Shown here: positions 43,913-54,835 of the stretch, one piece after another
How positions within the stretch are numbered: position 1 is the first letter of the stretch
Layout: the number at the start of each line of letters is the position of its first letter
Source: [Streptosporangium] indianense
Lineage (GTDB): Bacteria > Actinomycetota > Actinomycetes > Streptomycetales > Streptomycetaceae
Direction: 5' to 3'
Assembly (NCBI RefSeq): GCF_021474405.1
Contig: NZ_JAKEIO010000028.1
Span: 1-64,000, forward strand
DNA: 64,000 bases
Made by a program: the position numbers and the translations under genes
Notes under the pieces: model-generated
Databases searched by the model: none
Told to the model about the DNA's origin: nothing
Seen by the model: only the letters and a program-made list of their open reading frames with translations

Positions 43913-44054
43913 TCGCCTACCGGGTTAGCTGACGGGTTCGGAGCAGGAAGGTCTCCTACGGACTCCCTCGCGGCACGCGCGGGCGTCCGATTCACCCCAG
44001 GGACTGCGGTGGGTCCCCGGCTCCCCTGGCTCGCGCCGTACGGGGACTCGGCGA
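43913..44054 (-). promoter_or_regulatory. c-di-AMP riboswitch (ydaO/yuaA type)
   Basis: On the minus strand the conserved blocks of the ydaO aptamer appear in order: CGAGTCCCCG near the start, GGGGAGCCGGGGACCC, GGGGTGAATC, GTAGGAGACCTTCCTGCTC, and CCGAACCCGTCAGCTAACC, then GTAGGCGA. TCGCC at 44054-44050 pairs with GGCGA at 43917-43913 to close the P1 stem. Binding of c-di-AMP usually switches expression off. It sits 26 bases before the M23 peptidase ATG, so control may be by ribosome access or premature termination in the segment between. Confidence 0.9.
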
Positions 44055-44204
44055 TGACTGTCCGGTGCCGCGGGTGCGGCGCACTGCCTGACGAACAGCC
44101 CGGATGACGCTAAGCGGCGCCGCTTTCAATTCCCAAACGAATCCCGGCTTTTGTAGCGCATCCCACAGGGCAGACAGGCAACTCCCATCCCAATTCGGGC
44201 ATAA

Positions 44205-44240
44205 GGGGGCCCTGGTGCCTTCGAAGGCAACCAGGGCCCC
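44205..44240 (-). terminator. hairpin after the M16 peptidase pair
   Basis: GGGGCCCTGG pairs with CCAGGGCCCC, and a bulged inner stem TGCCTT/AAGGCA closes the loop TCGA. It lies 15 bases beyond the stop codon at 44256 and, for the leftward genes, leads toward the promoter of the riboswitch. Confidence 0.7.
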
Positions 44241-44255
44241 TGCGCGCGCCTGCCG

Positions 44256-45644
44256 CTACTCCGCCGAGACGACGGTGACTTCGCCGATGCCGAGGGCCTC
44301 CACAGGCGCCTTGATCTGCGCCGCGTCACCGACGAGGACGGTCACCAGACGGTCCACCGGGAAGGCGCTGACGGCCGCCGCGGTGGCCTCCACGGTGCCG
44401 GTCGCCGCGAGCTGCCGGTACAGCGTGGCCTGGTAGTCGTCGGGCAGGTGCTGCTCGACCTGGTCGGCCAGCGTGCTCGCGACGGCGGCCGCCGTTTCGT
44501 ACTTCAGCGGCGCCACGCCGACCAGGTTCTGCACGGCGACGTCCCGCTCGGCGTCGGTCAGGCCCTCAGCGGCCAGGGTGCGCAGCACCGTCCAGAGGTC
44601 CTCCAGGGCGGGGCCGGTGTTGGGGGTGTCCACGGAACCGCTGATGGCGAGCATCGCGGCACCGGTGCCGTCCGGGGCGGACCTGAGGACCTGGCCGAAC
44701 GCCCGTACGCCGTAGGTGTAGCCCTTCTCCTCGCGCAGCACGCGGTCCAGACGCGAGGTGAGGGTGCCGCCCAGGCAGTAGGTGCCGAGCACCTGCGCGG
44801 GCCACACGCGGTCGTGCCGGTCCGGACCGATCCGGCCGATCAGCAGCTGCGTCTGGACGGCGCCGGGGCGGTCCACGATGACGACCCGGCCGGTGTCGTC
44901 GGCGGTCACCGGCGGCACGGGACGCGGCTCCGCCGCGGAGCCCGTCCAGGCGCCCAGCGTGTCCGCGAGCAGGGCGTCGAGGTCGATGCCGGTGAGGTCG
45001 CCGACCACCACGGCGGTGGCGGTGGCGGGCCGGACGTGCTTCTCGTAGAAGGCGCGTACGGCCGCGGAGTCGATCGCGGCGACGGTCTCCTCGGTGCCCT
45101 GCCGCGGCCGCGACATGCGGGAGTCCGCCGGGAACAGCTCCTTGGAGAGCTCCTTCGCGGCGCGGCGCGAGGGGTTGGCCAGCTCGTGCGGGATCTCGTC
45201 GAGACGGTTGTTGACCAGCCGCTCGACCTCGCTGTCGGCGAACGCGGGCGCCCTCAGGGCGTCGGCGATCAGCCCCAGTCCCTTGGCGAGCCGGGAGGCC
45301 GGCACCTCCAGGCTGAGCCGGACACCGGGGTGGTCGGCGTGCGCGTCGAGGGTGGCGCCGGCGCGCTCCAGCTCGGCCGCGAAGTCCTCGGCGGAGTGCT
45401 TGTCGGTGCCCTCGGAGAACGCCCGGGCCATGATCGTGGCCACACCGTCGAGACCTGCGGGCTCGGCGTCCAGGGGGGCGTCGAGCAGCACCTCCACGGC
45501 GACGACCTGCTGGCCGGGGCGGTGGCAGCGCAGCACCGTCAGGCCGTTGTCGAGCGCGCCGCGCTTGGGGGCGGGGAAGGCCCACGGCTTGGCGTCGCCC
45601 GCCTGCGGCCGGGGGTGGAAGTCCATCGTGGCGAGCTCGGTCAC
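44256..45644 (-). CDS. M16 peptidase-like subunit, non-catalytic
   Basis: The 462-residue protein has the two M16 half-domains but lacks the zinc motif HxxEH at the position where its partner has HLFEH; the corresponding region reads GLDGVATIMARAFSEGT. A C-terminal R/Y substrate-loop segment (GVRAFGQVLR) is present. This is the beta-type partner of a two-subunit processing peptidase. The GTG overlaps the stop of the catalytic gene by four bases (GTGA). Confidence 0.92.
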   Translation of the reverse strand: MTELATMDFHPRPQAGDAKPWAFPAPKRGALDNGLTVLRCHRPGQQVVAVEVLLDAPLDAEPAGLDGVATIMARAFSEGTDKHSAEDFAAELERAGATLDAHADHPGVRLSLEVPASRLAKGLGLIADALRAPAFADSEVERLVNNRLDEIPHELANPSRRAAKELSKELFPADSRMSRPRQGTEETVAAIDSAAVRAFYEKHVRPATATAVVVGDLTGIDLDALLADTLGAWTGSAAEPRPVPPVTADDTGRVVIVDRPGAVQTQLLIGRIGPDRHDRVWPAQVLGTYCLGGTLTSRLDRVLREEKGYTYGVRAFGQVLRSAPDGTGAAMLAISGSVDTPNTGPALEDLWTVLRTLAAEGLTDAERDVAVQNLVGVAPLKYETAAAVASTLADQVEQHLPDDYQATLYRQLAATGTVEATAAAVSAFPVDRLVTVLVGDAAQIKAPVEALGIGEVTVVSAE

Positions 45645-46990
45645 CGGGCCGCCTCCTCGTTCTCGTCCTGGTCGGCGGGGGTTTCGGGGGCGGTCGGCTC
45701 GTAGACGAGGACCGCACGGTTGTCGGGCCGCAGGCGGGCCTTGGCCACCTCCTGGACCTCCTCCGGCGTGATCTCCAGCACGCGCTGGACGGCGGTCAGG
45801 GCCAGCTGTGGGTCGCCGAACAGCACGGCGTACCGGCACAGTTCGTCGGCGCGGCCCGCGACCGTGCCGAGCCGGTCCAGCCACTCGCGCTCCAACTGGG
45901 CCTGGGCGCGCTCCATCTCCTCGGCCGTGGGGCCCTCCTCGGCGAACCGGGCGAGCTCCTCGTCGATGGCGGTTTCGATGACCGGAACCTCCACGTCACC
46001 GGACGTCTTCACGTCGAGCCAGCCCAGGGAGGGCGCCCCGGCGAGCCGCAGCAGGCCGAAGCCGGCCGCCACGGCCGTGCGGTCGCGGCGCACGAGCCGG
46101 TTGTAGAGGCGGGAGGACTCGCCGCCGCCGAGGACGGTGAGGGCCAGGTCGACCGCGTCGCACGCGCGCGTGCCGTCGTGCGGCAGCCGGTAGGCGGCCA
46201 TCAGGGCACGGGCCGGGACCTCCTCCTCGACGACCTCGCGCAGCTGCTCGCCGATGATCTCCGGCAGCGAGCCGTCGCGGGGGGCGGGCTTGCCGTCGTG
46301 GCCGGGGATGGAGCCGAAGTACTTCTCGACCCAGGCGAGGGTCTGCTCCGGGTCGATGTCGCCGACCACGGAGAGTACGGCGTTGTTCGGCGCGTAGTAG
46401 GTGCGGAAGAAGGCGCGCGCGTCCTCCAGCGTCGCCGCGTCCAGGTCGGCCATCGAGCCGATCGGCGTGTGGTGGTACGGGTGACCCTCCGGGTACATGA
46501 GGGCGGTCAGCTTCTCGAAGGCGGTGCCGTAAGGGACGTTGTCGTAGCGCTGGCGGCGCTCGTTCTTGACGACGTCGCGCTGGTTCTCCATCGACTCGTC
46601 GTCGAGCGCGGTCAGCAGCGAGCCCATGCGGTCGGCCTCGAGCCAGAGGGCGAGCTCCAGCTCGTGGGCGGGCATGGTCTCGAAGTAGTTGGTCCGCTCG
46701 AAGCTGGTCGTGCCGTTCAGCGAGCCGCCCGCACCCTGGACGAGCTCGAAATGACCGTTGCCCTTGACCTGGGCGGAGCCCTGGAACATCAGGTGCTCGA
46801 AAAGGTGAGCCAGGCCGGTACGCCCCTTGACTTCATGGCGTGATCCGACGTCGTACCAGAGGCACACCGCCGCGACCGGGGTCAGGTGGTCCTCGGAGAG
46901 CACCACGCGCAGGCCGTTGGCCAGGCGGTGCTCGGTCGCTGTCAGGCCCCCGGAGCCTGCCTGGGCTGTGGCCGTGTGACCCATGGGCAT
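45641..46990 (-). CDS. M16 zinc peptidase, catalytic subunit
   Basis: The 449-residue protein contains the inverted zinc motif HLFEHLMFQGS near residue 60 and the downstream Glu in ENQRDVVKNERRQ. It resembles PqqL/MPP-type M16B enzymes. With the non-catalytic neighbour it would form a hetero-dimeric oligopeptidase. No signal peptide, so cytoplasmic. ATG at 46990 follows GAGGGG; MGHTAT two codons later is an alternative. Confidence 0.94.
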   Translation of the reverse strand: MPMGHTATAQAGSGGLTATEHRLANGLRVVLSEDHLTPVAAVCLWYDVGSRHEVKGRTGLAHLFEHLMFQGSAQVKGNGHFELVQGAGGSLNGTTSFERTNYFETMPAHELELALWLEADRMGSLLTALDDESMENQRDVVKNERRQRYDNVPYGTAFEKLTALMYPEGHPYHHTPIGSMADLDAATLEDARAFFRTYYAPNNAVLSVVGDIDPEQTLAWVEKYFGSIPGHDGKPAPRDGSLPEIIGEQLREVVEEEVPARALMAAYRLPHDGTRACDAVDLALTVLGGGESSRLYNRLVRRDRTAVAAGFGLLRLAGAPSLGWLDVKTSGDVEVPVIETAIDEELARFAEEGPTAEEMERAQAQLEREWLDRLGTVAGRADELCRYAVLFGDPQLALTAVQRVLEITPEEVQEVAKARLRPDNRAVLVYEPTAPETPADQDENEEAAR

Positions 46991-47331
46991 GTACGTCCCC
47001 TCGATCGCTGAGCGGTTGTTCAGACCGCGGTTTTCTGCCGGTCCTGCCACTGTATGCAAGCGTGCGGAGCCCTGGTGAAGTTCCCGGCGGCGACCTTGTC
47101 CCGCGGTACGGGATGTGCCCCGGACCGGGTCGCGGTCCCGGTTGTCAGTGCGGCGGTCCACAATGGTCGGCGTCAGTTCTCGTTCACGCTTCAGCATGAG
47201 CGAGCCGAAGGGCGCGCCGGTGAGGAGAGGGCGAGCGCGCGGAGGCCCGAGGAGTTGAGCACGATCGGCCTCTCAGCACCGGCATCAGTGCCCGTAGGCG
47301 AGCGACCAGGAAACAGAAGGAGCCGGCAGCG
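46991..47331. other. divergent promoter region of the M16 operon and parC
   Basis: This 341-base region lies between divergent genes. It contains the parC ribosome-binding site GAAGGAG at about 47314-47320. No gene or known RNA element is recognised. Confidence 0.4.
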
Positions 47332-49784
<2,453 letters not shown>

Positions 49785-49788
<4 letters not shown>

Positions 49789-50897
49789 GCCGGGTCGGAC
49801 CAGGCCGGGTCGGCGCCGTCCTCCTCGGGATGGCGCACGTACCGCAGGACGCCCCACATGCCGTGCTCGTCGGCGTGTGGGGCGTCGGTCTTGCACGCCT
49901 CCAGTTCCTTGCGGAGAGCGGTGGTGTCGATGCCGGAGCCGATGAGGACGAGCCGGGTGAGGTGCTCGTCGCCGGCCGGCCAGGGCTCGGGGTAGAAGCG
50001 CAGGAAGCGCCCGACGGCGTGGACGGCGTAGCGGTTGCGGAGGTCGTACGGCCCGAAGTCGACATAGCCCTTGATCCGGTACAGCCCCTCGGGCCGGCTG
50101 TCGAGGAACGTCATCAGCCGGCGCGGGTCGAGGGGCTCGGGCGAGACGAACGACAGGCTGTCGTAGGCGGTGTGCAGATGCCCGGTGTGGTCCTCGCTCG
50201 TGTGGTCCCCGCCCGCGCGGTCCTCGCTCCCGTCGGTGCCGTGGTCGTGCAGGTCGTCGAAGGACAGCTGGCCGATGCGCTCCTCGCTCGGCCGGCAGTC
50301 GAAGAGGAACTCGGGGTCGATCCGGCCGTAGGTGGCCGGGACGACGGCGGCACGGTCGACGAGGGACCGGACCAGCCCGAGAACACGCTCGCCGTCCTCC
50401 GCCCGGTCGAGCTTGTTGACCACGACGAGGTCGGCCAGCGCGAGGTGCCGGTCGATCTCGGGGTGCCGGCTCCGGGTGTCGTCGAACTCGGCGGCGTCGA
50501 CGACCTCGACGAGCCCGCCGTAGACGACCCCCGGATGCTCGCTGGCCAGCAGCATCCGCACGAGTTCCTGCGGCTCGGCGAGACCACTGGCCTCGATGAC
50601 GATGACGTCGATGCCGAGGGAGGGCTCCGCGAGCCGCTCCAGGTACTGGTCGAGTTCGCTCGCGTCGACGGCGCAGCACAGACAGCCGTTGCCGAGGGAG
50701 ACGGTCGAGTCGCCGAGTGCTCCCGCCACGGCCATCGCGTCGATCTCGATCGCCCCGAAGTCGTTGACGATGGCACCGATACGGCTGCCACCGCTGCGGT
50801 GCAGGAGGTGGTTGAGCAGGGTGGTCTTCCCCGAACCGAGGAATCCCGCCAGGACGACGACCGGGATCTGCTGCGGGTGCGGGCTCGGCTGGCTCAC
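49785..50897 (-). CDS. COG0523/CobW-family GTPase (metal chaperone)
   Basis: The 370-residue protein has Walker A GFLGSGKTT, the family GCLCC (CxCC) metal-binding motif, an NKLD guanine-specificity motif and a CobW_C domain. A histidine-rich loop (DLHDHG...GDHTSEDHTGHLH) lies near residues 220-250, as in zinc or cobalt chaperones. Members insert Zn, Co or Ni into client proteins. GTG at 50897 follows AAAGG. The gene is a single unit; a zinc-responsive promoter is not obvious in the 200 bases upstream. Confidence 0.92.
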
Positions 50898-51104
50898 CGT
50901 GGACCTTTCTCGCGCCGACGCGTGCACCGGCTCGCGTTCCCGGCACACAGGGGGGATGGGGATGCCGCCCCAGAATACGAGCCGTGAGATCCACGCCGAA
51001 GTGAACGACTGTCAGCAGCGCACCCCGAGGAGCGCGGCACGCGCCACGCGCCGCAGGGATGTGTGCGTTCGTTCCGGCGGTGAGGTCACCCGGGTACGGG
51101 CGTC

Positions 51105-52265
51105 TCAGGCGGGCACCGGCACCGGCGCCGTCGGCCCCACGTACCGTGCCGCCGGCCTGATGATCTTCGAGTCCTCCGCCTGCTCCAGGATGTTCGCGCT
51201 CCAGCCCACCGCCCGCCCGGCGGCAAAGGTCGGGGTGAACATCTCGCGGGGCAGGCCGCAGAGTTCCATGACCACGCCCGCGTAGTACTCGACGTTGGTG
51301 TGCAGTTCCCTGCCGGGCTTGAGCTCCGCCAGGACGGCCTCGATGCGACGCTCGACCTCGACGGCGAAGTCCACCCTCGGCCCGCCGAACCCCTGGGCGA
51401 CCTCGCGCAGCATCCGTGACCGCGGGTCCTCCGTGCGGTAGACCGCGTGACCGAATCCCATGATGCGTTCACCGGCGAGCACCCGCCGGCGTACCCAGGG
51501 CTCGATGCGGTCCGGTGTGCCGATGGCGTCGAGGGTGTCCAGCGCCCTGCTGGGCGCGCCCCCGTGCAAAGGGCCCGACAGCGCGGCCACCGCCCCGGCC
51601 AGGCATGCCGCCACGTCCGCTCCCGTCGAGGCGATGACCCGGGCCGTGAACGTCGACGCATTGAATCCGTGATCAATGGTTGAGATCAGGTATCGCTCGA
51701 TCGCCCGTGCCTGCGGCTCGGCGGGCACCGAGCCGGTCAACATGTACAGGTAGTTCGCCGCGTAGGACAGGTCCTCGCGCGGCTCCAGCGGTTCCAGACC
51801 CCTGCCCAGCCGGTGCAGCGCCGTGAGCAGCGTGGGTACGGCCGCGGACGCCTCGATGGTGTCCTGCCGGCGCCGGTCGGCGTCGAGGTCGTACACCGGG
51901 CGGAACCCCTTCGCCGCGCCCAGCAGCGACAGGGCCGTACGCATCCCGGCCAGTGGCCCGGAACGTCCGCCGGCCGCCGCGATGGCGGGCAGCGCCGCTC
52001 GCACCTCGTCGGGCAGTCCGCGCAGAGCGGCGGTCTCGGCCGCGAAGGCCGCCCCACGGCCGGCGTCCGGCAGTTCACCGTGCACGAGCAGATGCCAGAC
52101 GTCCTCGAAGCAGCGGGTGCGCGCGAGGTCGACGGCTGAGTACTGCCGGTAGTGGTAGAAGCCCTCCAGACCGCGGACGTCACCGATGCGGGTGTCGGTG
52201 ACCACGACTCCGGCGAGGCCCCGAGGCACTTCGAGAAGAGTGGCGGCTGACCTGTTGTCGGACAT
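51105..52265 (-). CDS. citrate synthase family protein
   Basis: The 386-residue protein has the citrate-synthase core with the active-site histidine segments GPLHGGAPSRAL and MGFGHAVYRTEDPR and the C-terminal Asp region. It starts at ATG 52265 and is divergent from a second citrate-synthase-like gene that carries a DNA-binding domain. Such pairs are conserved in Streptomyces. It may be a citrate or 2-methylcitrate synthase; motif alone cannot decide. The AT-rich palindromic intergenic region suggests shared regulation. Confidence 0.93.
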   Translation of the reverse strand: MSDNRSAATLLEVPRGLAGVVVTDTRIGDVRGLEGFYHYRQYSAVDLARTRCFEDVWHLLVHGELPDAGRGAAFAAETAALRGLPDEVRAALPAIAAAGGRSGPLAGMRTALSLLGAAKGFRPVYDLDADRRRQDTIEASAAVPTLLTALHRLGRGLEPLEPREDLSYAANYLYMLTGSVPAEPQARAIERYLISTIDHGFNASTFTARVIASTGADVAACLAGAVAALSGPLHGGAPSRALDTLDAIGTPDRIEPWVRRRVLAGERIMGFGHAVYRTEDPRSRMLREVAQGFGGPRVDFAVEVERRIEAVLAELKPGRELHTNVEYYAGVVMELCGLPREMFTPTFAAGRAVGWSANILEQAEDSKIIRPAARYVGPTAPVPVPA

Positions 52266-52280
52266 GAGTTCCTCCCTGGA

Positions 52281-52355
52281 CTTGATTTGACTGTCCATGC
52301 TTGACTCAATGCTTGTCAATATTGATTAAATCAATATACGAGTCAATGATTTGCT
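52281..52355. promoter_or_regulatory. AT-rich operator region between citrate-synthase genes
   Basis: Between the divergent starts lies the most AT-rich block in the window. It contains a 19-bp palindrome with one unpaired centre base at 52319-52337 (ATATTGATT-A-AATCAATAT). Several TTGAyT-like half-sites flank it (TTGATTTGAC at 52282, TTGACTCAAT at 52301, GTCAATGATT at 52342). Overlapping half-sites suggest cooperative binding of a MerR/AlpA-type protein, for which the HTH-citrate synthase next door is the obvious candidate. Confidence 0.6.
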
Positions 52356-52375
52356 GGACGGATACGGTGACCCCC

Positions 52376-53635
52376 ATGCGCGATGAAGAACCCGCCCCGT
52401 TCGGCGCGGAGGGACGGCTGAGCACCAAGGAGGCCGCCGAGCTGCTCGGCGTGAAGCCGGAGACCGTGTACGCGTACGTGAGCCGCGGCCAGCTCAGCAG
52501 CCGACGGGTGAGCGGCGGGCGCGGCAGCACCTTCGACGCCACGGAGGTCGAGGCCCTCGCCCGGCGCAACAGGCGGGAGGGCGCGGGTGGGTCTGGTTCC
52601 GGCGGTGAACTGTCCGTACGCACCCGCATCACCCTCATCGAGAGCGACCGCTACTTCTTCCGCGGTGTGGACGCGGTCGACCTGGCCACGCGGCACACCT
52701 ACGAGGAGGTCGCCGAGTGGCTGTGGACGGGGCGCATGCTCCCGGGCAGCACGTTCACCGCGCCCCCGGCCTCCGTCGCCGTCGCCCGCCGCGCCGTCGA
52801 CGCACTGCCCGAACACGCCTCCCCCACCGACCAGTTGCGGGTGGCGACGATCGCCGCCGCCACTGCCGACCCCCTGCGGTTCGATCTGTCGGAGGACGCC
52901 GTTCTCGGCACCGCGCGCGCCCTCATCCCCACGCTCGTCGACGCGCTGCCCCCGGCGGGGCGCCACCGCCTCGACGAGGGACCTGTTGCCCATCGCCTGT
53001 GGAGCAGGCTCTCGATGCGCAAGGACCCCGACGAGGCTTCCCTGCGCGCCCTGGACGCCGCGCTCGCCCTGCTCGTCGACCACGACCTGGCCGCCTCCAC
53101 CCTCGCGGTGCGGGTCGCCGCGTCGGCTCGCGCCCATGCCTACGCGGCTGTCTCCGCGGGGCTGGGGGTGATCGAGGGCCCGCTGCACGGCGCGGCCAGC
53201 GGGCTCGCCCACCGGCTGCTGCAGGACGTCCTGGAACAGGGCGACGCGGCACCCGTGATCGCGGACGAGCTGCGCGCCGGACGCCGTATCCCCGGCCTCG
53301 GACACCGGCTGTACCCGGGCGAGGACCCCCGCGCGCGTGCCCTGTTCACCCTTCTGGAACGGATCCCCCGCGCGGAACCGGCACTCCTCGCCGCCCGCGA
53401 CATCGTGGAGACCACCGCCCGCCACACCCCTCTGCACGCCAACGTGGACCTGGCGCTCGCGGTGCTCACCTCGTCCTGTGGCATGGCCCCGACCGCCGGC
53501 GAGACGATCTTCGCCGTGGCCCGCACGGCGGGCTGGATCGCCCACGCCCTGGAGGAGTACGGCGAACGCCCGCTGCGGATGCGGCCGAGCGGTCTTTACG
53601 CAGGTCCGAAGCCTCCTCAGCCACTGCCGGAGTAG
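52376..53635 (+). CDS. citrate synthase family protein fused to N-terminal DNA-binding domain
   Basis: The 419-residue protein starts with a MerR/excisionase-like helix-turn-helix (about 13-65, STKEAAELLGVKPETVYAYV and a wing RRVSGGRGSTF), followed by a full citrate-synthase fold. Catalytic-type segments IEGPLHGAASGL, GLGHRLYPGEDPR and TPLHANVDLALAVL are present. The fusion suggests an acyl-CoA or oxaloacetate-responsive transcription factor, or an enzyme that represses its own region. It is divergent from a stand-alone citrate synthase across a palindromic operator. ATG at 52376; GTG three codons upstream is possible. Confidence 0.9.
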   Translation: MRDEEPAPFGAEGRLSTKEAAELLGVKPETVYAYVSRGQLSSRRVSGGRGSTFDATEVEALARRNRREGAGGSGSGGELSVRTRITLIESDRYFFRGVDAVDLATRHTYEEVAEWLWTGRMLPGSTFTAPPASVAVARRAVDALPEHASPTDQLRVATIAAATADPLRFDLSEDAVLGTARALIPTLVDALPPAGRHRLDEGPVAHRLWSRLSMRKDPDEASLRALDAALALLVDHDLAASTLAVRVAASARAHAYAAVSAGLGVIEGPLHGAASGLAHRLLQDVLEQGDAAPVIADELRAGRRIPGLGHRLYPGEDPRARALFTLLERIPRAEPALLAARDIVETTARHTPLHANVDLALAVLTSSCGMAPTAGETIFAVARTAGWIAHALEEYGERPLRMRPSGLYAGPKPPQPLPE

Positions 53636-53669
53636 AGCAGGCCGGGGCCGGCGGCCGCCACGACCCAAG

Positions 53670-53688
53670 TCAGGTTAGGCTCACCTCT
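53670..53688. promoter_or_regulatory. iron box (DmdR1/IdeR operator)
   Basis: The 19-bp sequence TCAGGTTAGGCTCACCTCT matches the consensus TTAGGTTAGGCTAACCTAA at most positions, including the central AGGTTAGGCT. It directly abuts the GTG start at 53689, so the transcript is very short-leadered or leaderless and iron-bound DmdR1 would block it. Confidence 0.8.
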
Positions 53689-54633
53689 GTGAGTACGTGC
53701 TCAAGCGTCTCCCGGGACTTCGACGAGTCCGTCTCGGGAACCGCGGCCACCGCGAGGACCTGGCTGTTGCTGGAACAGCCCGGTCCGTGGGGTGCCAAGG
53801 CGCTCACCTCGAGCCACCTGGACCCCGCCCTGGGGCGTGCCCTGGAGTCGGCCGCCAAGGACACGGGCGTGCGGATCGCGCTCATCCGCCGCCCCGGGCG
53901 CCACGCGGACCGCCGCATGCCCGCCACGCGCCGGGTGTACGTGGCGCACGTGGTCCCGGGGAACGTGTGGCTGCACAGCGCCTCGACCTCCGACCCCGGG
54001 CAGCTGCTCGATCTCGACTTCGCGGCGCTCGGCCGGGGCGACCACCGCACCTTCGACACGCTGCTCGGCGGCCGGCCGCACGAGAGCGGCCCGCTGGCCC
54101 TCGTCTGCACCAACGGCAAGCGTGACCGCTGCTGTGCCCTCCTCGGCCGTCCCCTCGCGGCCGAACTGGCGACGTCAGGCGCAGAGGGCGTCTGGGAGGT
54201 CACCCATCTGGGTGGTCACCGCTTCTCCCCCACGGCGCTCGTGCTGCCGTACGGATACGCGTACGGCCGGGCCGAGGCCCACTCCCTCAAGGAGGTTTTG
54301 CAGGGCGCCCGGGAGGGGCGGATCGTCGTGGAGGGGTGCCGGGGCAGCTCGGCCTGGGACCGGCCCGGCCAGGCTGCCGAGCTCGCCGTACGCACCAGGA
54401 TCGGGGAATTCACCGCGGAGGCGCTGAGCGTCGTCCGGACGGCCGGCGTGGCCCCACGCTGGGAGGTGACCGTCGCCCATACCGACGGACGCCGCTGGCT
54501 GGTCGACGTGGCGCAGAGCGCGGGCCTGCCGCCCCGCCCGGAGAGCTGCGGGGCGTCCGTCCTCGGCTCGCCCGCCCGGATGGACGTGGTGGCGGTGCGC
54601 GAGCTGCGACTCGCGACGGCGCTGGCCGGCTGA
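53689..54633 (+). CDS. sucrase/ferredoxin-like protein
   Basis: The 314-residue protein belongs to the Suc_Fer-like family. It has an N-terminal CSSVSRD motif and, mid-protein, CTNGKRDRCCALLG and a conserved HLGGHRFSPTALVLPYG segment. Thioredoxin-like domains of this family can bind [2Fe-2S]. An iron box overlaps the promoter, so it is expressed under iron limitation. This fits a role in ferric-siderophore reduction or iron mobilisation, not sucrose metabolism. GTG at 53689 was selected; there is essentially no Shine-Dalgarno because the iron box ends one base earlier. Confidence 0.85.
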   Translation: MSTCSSVSRDFDESVSGTAATARTWLLLEQPGPWGAKALTSSHLDPALGRALESAAKDTGVRIALIRRPGRHADRRMPATRRVYVAHVVPGNVWLHSASTSDPGQLLDLDFAALGRGDHRTFDTLLGGRPHESGPLALVCTNGKRDRCCALLGRPLAAELATSGAEGVWEVTHLGGHRFSPTALVLPYGYAYGRAEAHSLKEVLQGAREGRIVVEGCRGSSAWDRPGQAAELAVRTRIGEFTAEALSVVRTAGVAPRWEVTVAHTDGRRWLVDVAQSAGLPPRPESCGASVLGSPARMDVVAVRELRLATALAG

Positions 54634-54835
54634 CCACCGGGCCCCACCGGGAGCGGGAGGGCTGCGGGGCCGGGCGCTGCCCGGTATGGACGCCGTGATC
54701 AATCATTGACGCCGTGCGTCCAGCATGACGTCACGGGGTGACCGCCTTGACGCCCGCCTGCCGGCCCACATTGATCTGGAGATCCACGCCACACCCGTCT
54801 AGGGCGGATAGCCGTCCGCACGTACGGTCGTGGGT
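54634..54835. other. intergenic region with a shared motif
   Basis: This gap upstream of the sensor kinase contains AATCATTGAC at 54701-54710, which is the exact reverse complement of GTCAATGATT at 52342-52351 in the citrate-synthase operator. It sits inside the small palindrome TCAATCATTGA. Promoter elements for the kinase operon are expected here. Confidence 0.4.
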
